Source: Oscillibacter sp. (GTDB taxonomy: Bacteria; Bacillota; Clostridia; Oscillospirales; Oscillospiraceae). Taken from it: 64,000 nucleotides of DNA. A program made the translations under genes and the position numbers. This document shows, in pieces, positions 34,121 through 42,551 of the stretch. The notes beneath the pieces were generated by a model. The model made no database searches. It was not told the DNA's origin and saw only the letters and a list, made by a program, of their open reading frames with translations. Where the stretch lies: positions 1 through 64,000 of the forward strand of contig JAAVZX010000028.1 in assembly GCA_022791875.1 (NCBI GenBank), read 5' to 3'. Every line of letters begins with the position of its first letter. Positions within the stretch are counted from its first letter, which is position 1.

Positions 34121-35415
34121 GTACCGGTCTTTTGGCGCTGATTTTCTTCGTCAGCTTTTTTGCTCTGCTGTTTTTCGGCACCCCCATCACCTACGCCCTG
34201 GGCGGCGCGGGCACCCTCGCCATGCTGGCGGCGGGCATGAAGATGTCCCTGGTGATCAAGAGCGTCCTCTCCGGCTTCTCCAGCTTCACCATGCTGGCGA
34301 TCTTCCTCTTCACCCTCATGGGCGTTATCTACCAGAAGACCGGCCTGGCCGGACTGCTGGTGGACGCGCTGAAACCCTCCATCGGCAAGCGCCGGGGCGG
34401 TCTGGCCCTCATCGCCGTGTATGCCTCCGCCATTTTCGGCGCGCTGACCGGCTCCGCCAACGCCACCTGCGCCACCTTCAGCAAAATGCTGGGGCCTGAA
34501 ATGATCGACAACGGCTACCCCGACGACTGGACCGCCGCCACCATCGCGGCCTGCGCCCCGCTGGGTCAGCTGATTCCGCCCTCCGTTACCTGCATCGTCC
34601 TGGGCGTGGCCACGGGCCTCTCCATCGGCTCGTTGTTCATCGTCGACCTGTCCATCGGCCTGCTGACGGTTGTCTTCCTGACCGTGGCCATCATCGTCAT
34701 GTCCATCCGCAACGGCTTCGGCGGCAGCGACCGGATCTACACGGCCAAAGAGCGGCGGGAGGCATTCCTGCGCTTCCTGCCCCTGATCTCCGTCCCCGTG
34801 ATCGTCATCGGCGGCATGTACGGCGGCATTTTCACCGCCACCGAGGCCGGGGCCATCGGCTCCGCCGCCTCCTTCATCCTGGCCCTCTGCTACCGCCGCC
34901 TGAACCTGAAAACCGTCTACGAGATCTTCGCCGACGCGGGAAAGACCGCCGCCACAGTGCTTCTGCTCTGCGCATCCTCTTACGTGATCAGCTACGTCAT
35001 GAGCATGAGCGGCATGACGAAGTTCTTCGTCAGTATGCTGACAGGCATCTGCGACATGAGTCCCCTGCTGGGTATGCTCTTCCTGCTGGCGGTGCTGCTG
35101 GTGATGGGCTGCTTCATCGACCTGATCGTCCTATGCATCATCCTGGCCCCCACGGCGGTGACGGCCCTGACGCCCTTTGGCATCAACCCCTACGCCATCT
35201 GTGCCATTTTCCTCATCGGCAACCTGATCGGCATCATCACGCCTCCGGTGGGCGTGGCTCTGTTCATCTCCTCCTCTTCCCTGAAAGTGAAGATGGAGGC
35301 CATCTCCAAGCAGGTCATTCCCTACATCATCGTTTACATCATCCTGACCATCCTGCTCATCGTATTCCCCGACCTCTCCCTGCTGCTCCCGCGGCTGATG
35401 GGGCTGGACGTCTGA
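34117..35415 (+). CDS. dctM: TRAP transporter large permease (DctM)
   Basis: 432-residue permease with about 11-12 transmembrane segments, the translocating subunit of the sodium-coupled TRAP system. Conserved stretches include LTGSANATCATFSKMLGPEM, CAPLGQLIPPSVTCIVLGVA and the C-terminal IIAPTAVTAL/GIITPPVGVALF regions. Together with DctP and DctQ the importer is complete. A hairpin resembling a terminator follows at 35440. Confidence 0.95.
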   Translation: MSTGLLALIFFVSFFALLFFGTPITYALGGAGTLAMLAAGMKMSLVIKSVLSGFSSFTMLAIFLFTLMGVIYQKTGLAGLLVDALKPSIGKRRGGLALIAVYASAIFGALTGSANATCATFSKMLGPEMIDNGYPDDWTAATIAACAPLGQLIPPSVTCIVLGVATGLSIGSLFIVDLSIGLLTVVFLTVAIIVMSIRNGFGGSDRIYTAKERREAFLRFLPLISVPVIVIGGMYGGIFTATEAGAIGSAASFILALCYRRLNLKTVYEIFADAGKTAATVLLLCASSYVISYVMSMSGMTKFFVSMLTGICDMSPLLGMLFLLAVLLVMGCFIDLIVLCIILAPTAVTALTPFGINPYAICAIFLIGNLIGIITPPVGVALFISSSSLKVKMEAISKQVIPYIIVYIILTILLIVFPDLSLLLPRLMGLDV

Positions 35416-35439
35416 GGGAACAGCCGCATTACGGACCTT

Positions 35440-35495
35440 TGCGGACATACCGCGGGCAGCGTCTGCCGCCGGTATGTCCGCAGGGGATATTTTTA
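35440..35495 (+). terminator. Hairpin after dctM (possible terminator or attenuator)
   Basis: Long stem TTGCGGACATACCG / CGGTATGTCCGCA with an inner GGCAG/CTGCC hairpin, then AGGGGATATTTTT. The T-run is eight bases away from the stem, so termination may be partial and read-through into the glycyl radical enzyme gene is possible. Confidence 0.5.
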
Positions 35496-35573
35496 CACAA
35501 AAAATGCCGGATTCTACACATAATCGGCCAAACCACTGTGATAAATACAACGTTTTGCCTGTGTTGAATTCTA

Positions 35574-35579
35574 TATAAT
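35574..35579 (+). promoter_or_regulatory. Candidate -10 of the first glycyl radical enzyme gene
   Basis: TATAAT in an AT-rich stretch 70 bases before the ATG. No clear -35, which would suit an activator-dependent promoter (the AraC regulator at the end of the cluster is a candidate). Confidence 0.4.
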
Positions 35580-35649
35580 AAAGATAAGAACCGGCGGTAC
35601 AGGGAGTGCGCCGCCGTGCGAAAAAATTTGTGAAAAGGAGCGAAGGCGT

Positions 35650-38052
35650 ATGAAGCTCAGCAGAATGGAGCGTGTGGAGCTGATCCGGAGGCAGGTCCAC
35701 GTGGACCGCACCGTAGACACAGCCCGCGCCCGCCTGGTGACGGAATCCTACCGGGAGACGGAGGGCATGTCCGCGCCCCTGCGCCGCGCCCGGGCGCTGA
35801 AAAAAATCCTGGGCGGAATGCCCATCTACATCCACGAGGGCCAGCTCCTGGCGGGGAACCAGGGGGAGCGCTCCAGGGCGGGGCTGATCTACCCCGAGTT
35901 CCAGTGGGACGCCACCCTGAGCGAGATGGAGGGCTGGCCCACCCGCCCCGGCGACAAATTCGCCATCACTCAGGAGCAGATCGCGGAGCTCCGGGACCTC
36001 CTCTCCTACTGGAAGGGGAAGACGGTGAAGGACCGCGCCAACAGCGTCCTGCCCGAAAGCGTGCAGAGAAGCCTGAAATACGGCATCATCTCCAACTCCA
36101 ACTACCTGATGTCCGGCCACGGCCACTTCATCCCCGATTTCCCCCGGGTCCTCCAGCGGGGCTTCAGCGGCATCCGCCGGGAGATTGAGGAGCGCATGGA
36201 GGCCCTGGACCCCACCGCCGCGGACTACTACCACAAGTGCACCTTCTACCTGGGAGAGCTGGAGACCATCGAGGCCGTGGCCCTCTTCGCGTCCCGATAC
36301 GCGGATTTGGCGGAAAGCCTGGCGGCGGAAGCTGACGGCGAGGAGCGGAAACAGGAGCTGCTTCGCATCGCCGCAAACTGCCGCCATGTCCCCATGGAGC
36401 CGGCCCGGGACTTCTGGGAGGCCATGCAGTGCGTCTGGTTTGTGCAGCTCATCCCCCAGATCGAGGTGAACGGCCTGGCGGTGTCCCTGGGGCGGCTGGA
36501 CCAGTACCTGTATCCCTACTACCTGCATGACAGACAGGCCGGGACCCTGGACGACGACAAAACCCTGGAGCTGCTGGACTGCCTGTACCTCCAGGCGTCC
36601 ACCATCACCAAGATCTACGGAAACGAGGGGGCCATGATCTTCGCCGGACCCGGCGTGGGGCAGACCATCACCCTCTCCGGCGTGGACCGGGAGGGCCGGG
36701 ACGTGACCAACGAGCTGTCCTACCTCTGCATCGACGCGGACGCGGACGTGCGGCTCATGCAGCCGGACATCGCCGTGCGGAACCACCCCCGGATTCCGGA
36801 GAAGTTCCTGAAAAAATGCTGCGCCCACGCGGCCTCCGGACGGGATAAGCCCAAGTTCTTCACCGACCAGATCATCATCCAGTCCCTGATGAAGGCGGGC
36901 ATTCCCCTGGAGGACGCCCGGGACTTCGGCGACCTGGGCTGCTCGGAGATCATCGTGAACGGGAAGACCTGCTCCGGCGGCAACATGGGCAACGTGTGCC
37001 TGGCCATGTGCTTCGACCTGGCCCTCCACGACGGCGTCCAGCTCTGGTACTACAACGGGAAGGGCTTCGAGCCGTCCGTCCGGGTGCAGATGGGCCCCCG
37101 CACCGGCGATCCCCGCGCCTTCCGGACCATGGAGGACCTGCGCCGCGCCTACTCAGAACAGGTCCGCTATTTCGTCCGCCAGCTGGCGATTCTGGACAAC
37201 ACCCTGGACAACGTGCAGGCCGAAATGGTGCCCCACGTGTTCTACTCCCTGATTGTGGACGGCTGCATCGAGTCCGGCAGGGACTTTACCGCCGGAGGGG
37301 CCGTCTACAACCAGACCTCCCCCTTGGCGGCGGGCCCCATCACCGCGGCGGACTCCTTGACGGCGGTGAAAAAGCTGGTGTTCGACGAAAAGGCGCTCAC
37401 CATGGACGAACTTCTGACGGCCCTGGACAGCAACTTCGCCGGCGACGAGGGAGAGGCTCTCCGGCAGATGCTGATCCGCCGCGCCCCCAAGTTCGGCAAC
37501 GACGACGACTGCGCCGACGAGGAGGCCGTGTTCGTGGTGCGGGACTACGCGGAATCCATGGAGTCCTACACAAATCCCCGAGGCGGGCGCTGGGTGGCCA
37601 GCGTGTACAGCCTCACGGGCAACGTGGGCTTCGGCTGGCGCACCGGCCCCACCCCCGACGGGCGCAGGGGCGGCGAGCTTCTCAACGACAACATCTGCCC
37701 CATGCAGGGCCGGGACCTGAAAGGCCCCACCAGCGTCATCAAGTCCCTGTCCAAGATCGACGCCTCCCTCCTGCCCCAGGGCTATGTGTTCAACCTGAAA
37801 TTCACCCCCAACATTGTGAACAACCCGGAGAACCTGCAGAAGTTCGTGAACTTCAACCGCAGCCTCAACGACTACGGCATCTTCCACGTCCAGTACAACA
37901 TCCTGGACGGGAACACCCTTCTGGACGCCCAGAAGCACCCGGAGAATCACAAGGACCTTCTGATCCGCGTCTCCGGCTACAGCGCCTACTTTGTGGAGCT
38001 GGGCCGGGATGTCCAGGACCACCTGATCCAGAGAACCCTTCACCAAATCTGA
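35650..38052 (+). CDS. Glycyl radical enzyme 1 (dehydratase/eliminase type, substrate unknown)
   Basis: 800 residues. The C-terminal glycyl radical motif RVSGYSAYF carries Gly776, and the active-site loop DLGCSEIIVNGK carries thiyl Cys431 and base Glu433, i.e. the C-x-E arrangement of glycerol/propanediol dehydratase, CutC and HypD rather than the Cys-Cys pair of pyruvate formate-lyase. GHGHFIPDFPRVLQRG is the conserved substrate-side loop. The Ser in GCSE differs from the GCVE of most characterised members. No microcompartment genes are present, arguing against choline or propanediol use. Start follows AAAGGAG. Confidence 0.92.
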   Translation: MKLSRMERVELIRRQVHVDRTVDTARARLVTESYRETEGMSAPLRRARALKKILGGMPIYIHEGQLLAGNQGERSRAGLIYPEFQWDATLSEMEGWPTRPGDKFAITQEQIAELRDLLSYWKGKTVKDRANSVLPESVQRSLKYGIISNSNYLMSGHGHFIPDFPRVLQRGFSGIRREIEERMEALDPTAADYYHKCTFYLGELETIEAVALFASRYADLAESLAAEADGEERKQELLRIAANCRHVPMEPARDFWEAMQCVWFVQLIPQIEVNGLAVSLGRLDQYLYPYYLHDRQAGTLDDDKTLELLDCLYLQASTITKIYGNEGAMIFAGPGVGQTITLSGVDREGRDVTNELSYLCIDADADVRLMQPDIAVRNHPRIPEKFLKKCCAHAASGRDKPKFFTDQIIIQSLMKAGIPLEDARDFGDLGCSEIIVNGKTCSGGNMGNVCLAMCFDLALHDGVQLWYYNGKGFEPSVRVQMGPRTGDPRAFRTMEDLRRAYSEQVRYFVRQLAILDNTLDNVQAEMVPHVFYSLIVDGCIESGRDFTAGGAVYNQTSPLAAGPITAADSLTAVKKLVFDEKALTMDELLTALDSNFAGDEGEALRQMLIRRAPKFGNDDDCADEEAVFVVRDYAESMESYTNPRGGRWVASVYSLTGNVGFGWRTGPTPDGRRGGELLNDNICPMQGRDLKGPTSVIKSLSKIDASLLPQGYVFNLKFTPNIVNNPENLQKFVNFNRSLNDYGIFHVQYNILDGNTLLDAQKHPENHKDLLIRVSGYSAYFVELGRDVQDHLIQRTLHQI

Positions 38053-38083
38053 TCCCCGGAGCGGGGCAAAAGGAGGAACGCCC

Positions 38084-39013
38084 ATGTCCAGCCGGCATGA
38101 GGAGACCAAGGTTTTTAATATTCAGCGCTACTCCGTCCACGACGGCCCCGGCATCCGCACCATCGTGTTCTTGCAGGGCTGCCCCCTGCAATGCCCCTGG
38201 TGCGCCAACCCGGAGGGCAGGAGCTTCGCCAGCGTCCTGTCCCACAACCGCAGTCTCTGCCGCCTCTGCGGCCGCTGCACGGCGGTCTGCCCGGAGCAGG
38301 CCCTGCGCCTGGAGGAAGACGGCATCCACGTGGACCGGGCCCGCTGTACGCTGTGCGGCAAATGCGTCTGGACCTGCGCCGCGGATTGCTATAAGATTTT
38401 CGGGGAGCCTATGACGGTGGAGGAAGCGCTGAGGGAAGTGGGGAAGGACGAGAGCTTCTACTTCCGCAGCGGCGGCGGCATGACGGTCAGCGGCGGCGAA
38501 CCCCTGGCCCACCCGGAGTACCTTACCGCGCTGCTGAGGGGCGCGAAGGAACAGCTGGACGTGTCCACCGCCATCGAGACCTGCTGCTGTGCGCCGGAGG
38601 AATCCCTGCGGCGGGCCGCGGAATACGTGGATACCTTTCTCTGCGACATCAAAATCGTGGACTCCCGGCGGAGCCGGGAAATCCTGGGTGTTCCCAGCGA
38701 ACAGATTCTGCACAATATCCGCGTGATCGCGGAGGAGTATCCGGAGAAAACCCTTCTTCTTCGGATGCCCGTGATTCCCGGTTACAACGACGATCCGGAA
38801 AACATTCAGGGCATCGCCGCCTTTATCCGGAGCCTGAAACGGGAGGTTCCCCTGGAACTCCTGCCGTACCACGAGTTCGGAAAGGCGAAGTATGCCAACC
38901 TGGGCCTGCGCTACCTGCCGGGAGAGCAGGGCGTCGCCGCCCCCGACCGGGAGCGGATGGAGGCCCTTGCGCAGACGTTCCGGGATCTGGGTGTGACCGT
39001 GGTTCATACATAA
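38084..39013 (+). CDS. Glycyl-radical enzyme activating protein (radical SAM)
   Basis: 309-residue activase that installs the glycyl radical on its partner using S-adenosylmethionine. The radical SAM motif Cys33-x3-Cys37-x2-Cys40 is in GCPLQCPWCANPEG. A ferredoxin-like insert with two four-cysteine clusters follows (LCRLCGRCTAVC and RCTLCGKCVWTCAADC), typical for activases of GD/HypD/CutC-type enzymes. SGGGMTVSGGEPL is the SAM-binding segment. It sits between the two glycyl radical enzyme genes and is the only activase in the window, so it probably serves both. AAAGGAGG precedes the ATG. Confidence 0.95.
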   Translation: MSSRHEETKVFNIQRYSVHDGPGIRTIVFLQGCPLQCPWCANPEGRSFASVLSHNRSLCRLCGRCTAVCPEQALRLEEDGIHVDRARCTLCGKCVWTCAADCYKIFGEPMTVEEALREVGKDESFYFRSGGGMTVSGGEPLAHPEYLTALLRGAKEQLDVSTAIETCCCAPEESLRRAAEYVDTFLCDIKIVDSRRSREILGVPSEQILHNIRVIAEEYPEKTLLLRMPVIPGYNDDPENIQGIAAFIRSLKREVPLELLPYHEFGKAKYANLGLRYLPGEQGVAAPDRERMEALAQTFRDLGVTVVHT

Positions 39014-39029
39014 TAAGGAGGCCATTGAG

Positions 39030-41453
39030 ATGAGTGATCGAATTGAATACCTGCGCATGAAAGCGGCCAGCGCCAAGAGCTATATCTGCGGCGAACGGGG
39101 CAGGATCATCACAGACTCCTACCGCGCCACCGAGGGGGAGGACCCCGTAATCCGCCGGGCCATCGCCCTGCGGGACATCCTGGACAACATGAGCATCGTC
39201 ATCGACGAAAACGAGCTAATCATCGGCAACCACGCCACCATGGAGAACGCCGCGCCCCTGTTCCCGGAGTTCAGCATCGGCTTCCTGGTGAAGGAGCTGG
39301 ACGAGTTCGAGAAGCGCCCCTACGACCGCTTTTACGTGACGGAAGAGACGAAGACCCTGATCCGTGGGATCGCCCCCTACTGGCAGGGCCGGACCCACGA
39401 GGACCGGGTGGTCCGCACCACAAAGCGGATGTTCCCGGAGTCCCTTCTCCAGGTCTGGGACGAGGACTGCTTCCGGCTCAACGACGTGCTCTACGACGGC
39501 GTGCGCAAATCCGCCGGAGACGGCCACATCGTCCCGGACTACTTCAAGATGATGCGGGGGGGCGTTCCCGGCGTGCTGTGGGAGGCGGAGAAGGCCCGGG
39601 CAAAGCTGGATCTGCGGAAGGACCCCAAGGCTTTTGAGAAGAAGCTGTTCCTGGACGCGGTGTCCATCAGCTACACCGCCGTGGAGCGCTGGTTCCTGCG
39701 CTTCGCGGAAAAGGCGGAGGCGATGATCCCCCAGGCGAAGGAGGAGAACAAGCCCACGCTGAAGCGGGCGGCGGACTGCTGCCGCCATCTGGCCTCCGGC
39801 GCGCCCTCCAGCTTCTTTGAGGCCCTCCAGCTCACCTATTTCCTCCACCTGATCATCCACATTGAGAGCAACGGCCACTCCGTCTCCCTGGGCCGGATCG
39901 ACCAGTACCTGTACCCCTTCTACGAGAAGGACCTGCGGGAGGGCGTGCTCACCCGGCGGGAGGCCCTGGACCTCATCGACTGCTTCTATATCAAGGTCAG
40001 CCGCTTCAACAAGGTGCGCCCCTGGCCGGAAACCCGCCTGAAGAGCGGCGCGCCCATGTTCATGACCATCACCCTGGGCGGCGTGGACCGGGAGGGCCGG
40101 GAGTGCTCCAACGAGCTGACGGGGCTGTTCCTGGACGCCCTGCCGGAAACCCGCCTGCCCCAGCCCACCCCCATTCTCCGCGTGGCGAAGGACACGCCAC
40201 AGGACCTGATGGTCCGGGCGGTCCAGGCTCTGCTGAAGCACGGCGGCGGGCTCCCCGCCTTCTTCTCCGACGAGGCCATTGTGGCCTCTCTGGTCAAGAC
40301 CGGCGTCCCCCTGGAGGACGCGCGGGAGTACGCCATCGGCGGCTGCTCCGAGGCCGTCATCCCCGGCAAGAGCTTCTCCTTCACCGGCGGCGACTGCTAC
40401 TTCAACCTCCTGAAAATCCTGGAGATTCTTCTCCACGAGGGGGTCAATCCCCGGACGGGGAAGACCCTGTTCCCGGCGAAAAAACTGGAGGAGTACCACA
40501 GCGCGGAGGACATCTTTGAGGCGTTCCGGAAGCAGCTCTCCCAGTACATGAGCTACATTGTGGAGCTGACCGCCATCACCTCCGCCACGGACGCGGCCCT
40601 GAATCCCACGCCCTTCACCTCCGGCCTGCTGGACTACCGCATCGAAATGGGCCGGGACATGTCCCTGGGCGGCGGCGAGAGCGCCCGTTATTCCCACACC
40701 ATCCTCCAGGGCCACGGCACCGGGGACCTCTGCAACGCCCTGTACGCCCTGGAAAAGCTGGTGTTTGAGCAGAAGGCCCTGACGCTGCGGGAGTTCGTGG
40801 AAATCCTGGACCGCAACTGGGCCGGGGCGCGGGGCGAGGAGGTGCGGCTCATGACCCACCGCCTGCCCAAGTACGGCAACGACGAAGACGACGTGGACGC
40901 CTGGGCGGCCCGCATCGGGGACTTCTTCGCCAGAGAGGCCCAACAGTACATCCCCTGGCGGGGCGGCGTGTTCGGCACCTCCCTCCAGGGCCTGACGGCC
41001 AACGTGCCCGAGGGCGAGACCGTGGGGGCCACTCCCGACGGCCGCATGGCCCATGAGGCCCTCTCCGACAACGTCTCCCCCCACGCCGGAACGGACACCC
41101 ACGGCCCCACCTCCACCCTCAAGAGCGTGTCCAAGGTGGACCACACCCTCTTCATCGACGGCAACATCCTGAACCTCCGCTTCCACCCCAGCGCCCTGAC
41201 GGACGCCTACGGCCAGTTCGATCCCCTGCGGGGCGCCCGCTTCGCGGACATGGTGAAGAGCTACCTGGTGGACCTGGCGGGGAACCAGGTGCAGTTCAAC
41301 ATCCTCTCCGCCGGGGAGCTCCGGGCCGCTCAGGCCCACCCGGAGGAATACCGGGACCTGGTGGTGAAGGTGGCGGGCTACAGCGCCTACTTCAACTCCC
41401 TGGACAAGGGCCTGCAGGACCAGATTATCGAGCGCACGGAACACGCGCTGTAA
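39030..41453 (+). CDS. Glycyl radical enzyme 2 (dehydratase/eliminase type, substrate unknown)
   Basis: 807 residues, clearly a paralogue of the first enzyme but well diverged. Glycyl radical motif KVAGYSAYF with Gly783; thiyl Cys439 and Glu441 in IGGCSEAVIPGKSF. It starts 16 bases after the activase with AAGGAGG. GDGHIVPDYFKMMRGG matches the conserved substrate-side loop, and HIESNGHSVSLGRIDQYLYP the alpha-beta barrel segment common to the family. Both enzymes share the GCSE variant, so they may act on related compounds or successive steps. Confidence 0.92.
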   Translation: MSDRIEYLRMKAASAKSYICGERGRIITDSYRATEGEDPVIRRAIALRDILDNMSIVIDENELIIGNHATMENAAPLFPEFSIGFLVKELDEFEKRPYDRFYVTEETKTLIRGIAPYWQGRTHEDRVVRTTKRMFPESLLQVWDEDCFRLNDVLYDGVRKSAGDGHIVPDYFKMMRGGVPGVLWEAEKARAKLDLRKDPKAFEKKLFLDAVSISYTAVERWFLRFAEKAEAMIPQAKEENKPTLKRAADCCRHLASGAPSSFFEALQLTYFLHLIIHIESNGHSVSLGRIDQYLYPFYEKDLREGVLTRREALDLIDCFYIKVSRFNKVRPWPETRLKSGAPMFMTITLGGVDREGRECSNELTGLFLDALPETRLPQPTPILRVAKDTPQDLMVRAVQALLKHGGGLPAFFSDEAIVASLVKTGVPLEDAREYAIGGCSEAVIPGKSFSFTGGDCYFNLLKILEILLHEGVNPRTGKTLFPAKKLEEYHSAEDIFEAFRKQLSQYMSYIVELTAITSATDAALNPTPFTSGLLDYRIEMGRDMSLGGGESARYSHTILQGHGTGDLCNALYALEKLVFEQKALTLREFVEILDRNWAGARGEEVRLMTHRLPKYGNDEDDVDAWAARIGDFFAREAQQYIPWRGGVFGTSLQGLTANVPEGETVGATPDGRMAHEALSDNVSPHAGTDTHGPTSTLKSVSKVDHTLFIDGNILNLRFHPSALTDAYGQFDPLRGARFADMVKSYLVDLAGNQVQFNILSAGELRAAQAHPEEYRDLVVKVAGYSAYFNSLDKGLQDQIIERTEHAL

Positions 41454-41567
41454 GTGAAACGGCGTCCGCGGGAAGAGGGGGCCTCTTTCCGCGGACAGCC
41501 GCTTTTCCCGTGGAAGAAGAGCGAAAGAGACTGAGGCGGTTCGGTTTTGCCGGGAGGTGCAGATGCC

Positions 41568-42452
41568 ATGGCCTTTGAAGAAGAGTACAACATGCTGGAT
41601 AAGCGCATCCACTTGCAGGATACCATTACAGTCTCCCTGGAATTCCTGGGCTTTGTGGAGTACGATCCCAATGAGCACGGCCTGGTCCACCAGTATTCCT
41701 GCTGGTGCTACAACTTCCTAGGCACGGGTCGGGGAGCGTATGTGATGGGGAACCGGGAGATCACAGTGGGGGCGGGAGGAGGAATCCTGATTCCTCCCTA
41801 TACCCGGCATGCCCTCTACAATCCGGGTCCTCAGAAGATGCAGCTTCTCTACATGGGCTTCGACTGCAACTGCTTCAGCTTCATCGGAAGCCTGGTAAGG
41901 AGCACGGACACAGAGGACATCATAGAGATCAACCATGCCCTCAGCAAGTCCTACTACACGAAGTCCTTCCACCAGAAGCTGAACGGCCTCCTCTGCCAGC
42001 TGGGGATCAGCAAGGACAAGGAAACGCTGGAGGACTGCCGCCTGACCCTGATGGAGGACCTGCTGAAGATGTACGATTTCTGCCACAGCTGGTACAAGAA
42101 GAGGACGCCGGCCAATCCGGACGCGTTTCTGATCCAGGACGCGAAGAACATCATCATGCACAACCTCAGCCGCAACATCTCCATTCAGGAGCTGTCCAAG
42201 GCGCTGTACGTGTCGCCCAGGAAGCTGACCTCAAAGTTTCTGGAGCTGACGGGGATGAGCTTCAAGGACTACAGTCAGATGCTGAAAATGGAGCAGGCCA
42301 GCCGGCTGCTGTACTCGTCCGGGAAGAATGTGTCGGAGATTGCGGAGGAATTGGGGTTCTGCGACATCCATTACTTCTCCCGGAGGTTCAAGGATTACTA
42401 TGGCTGCTCGCCCAGCGCCCTGCGGAAGAAGGGGGACCAGGGCGGAGCCTGA
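41568..42452 (+). CDS. AraC family transcriptional regulator (cupin + HTH)
   Basis: 294 residues. The N-terminal half is an AraC-type cupin (QYSCWCYNFLGTGRGAYVMG, then ILIPPYTRHALYNPG). The C-terminal ~100 residues hold two helix-turn-helix motifs (ISIQELSKALYVSPRKLTSK; VSEIAEELGFCDIHYFSRRF, then GCSPSALRKK). ATG at 41568 has GGGAGGTG eight bases upstream. Being last in the cluster, it likely activates the glycyl radical enzyme genes in response to the substrate. A bidirectional terminator follows. Confidence 0.9.
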   Translation: MAFEEEYNMLDKRIHLQDTITVSLEFLGFVEYDPNEHGLVHQYSCWCYNFLGTGRGAYVMGNREITVGAGGGILIPPYTRHALYNPGPQKMQLLYMGFDCNCFSFIGSLVRSTDTEDIIEINHALSKSYYTKSFHQKLNGLLCQLGISKDKETLEDCRLTLMEDLLKMYDFCHSWYKKRTPANPDAFLIQDAKNIIMHNLSRNISIQELSKALYVSPRKLTSKFLELTGMSFKDYSQMLKMEQASRLLYSSGKNVSEIAEELGFCDIHYFSRRFKDYYGCSPSALRKKGDQGGA

Positions 42453-42508
42453 TGCGGATGGAACAGCAAACAGACTGGGTGTCGCTTATGTGCTGCTGAA
42501 AGCGTGAA

Positions 42509-42540
42509 AAAGGCTCGAAATCGTAGGATTTCGAGCCTTT
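42509..42540. terminator. Bidirectional terminator
   Basis: Perfect 14-bp stem AAAGGCTCGAAATC / GATTTCGAGCCTTT with GTAG loop; TTTTT follows on the reverse strand. It lies between converging araC-type and J-domain genes. Confidence 0.88.
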
Positions 42541-42551
42541 GACATATGCGG

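Noticed and set aside
35650-41453. Pyruvate formate-lyase annotation for the two glycyl radical enzymes
   Set aside because: The active-site loop is Cys-Ser-Glu rather than adjacent cysteines, lengths and the activase with extra clusters fit the dehydratase/eliminase branch.
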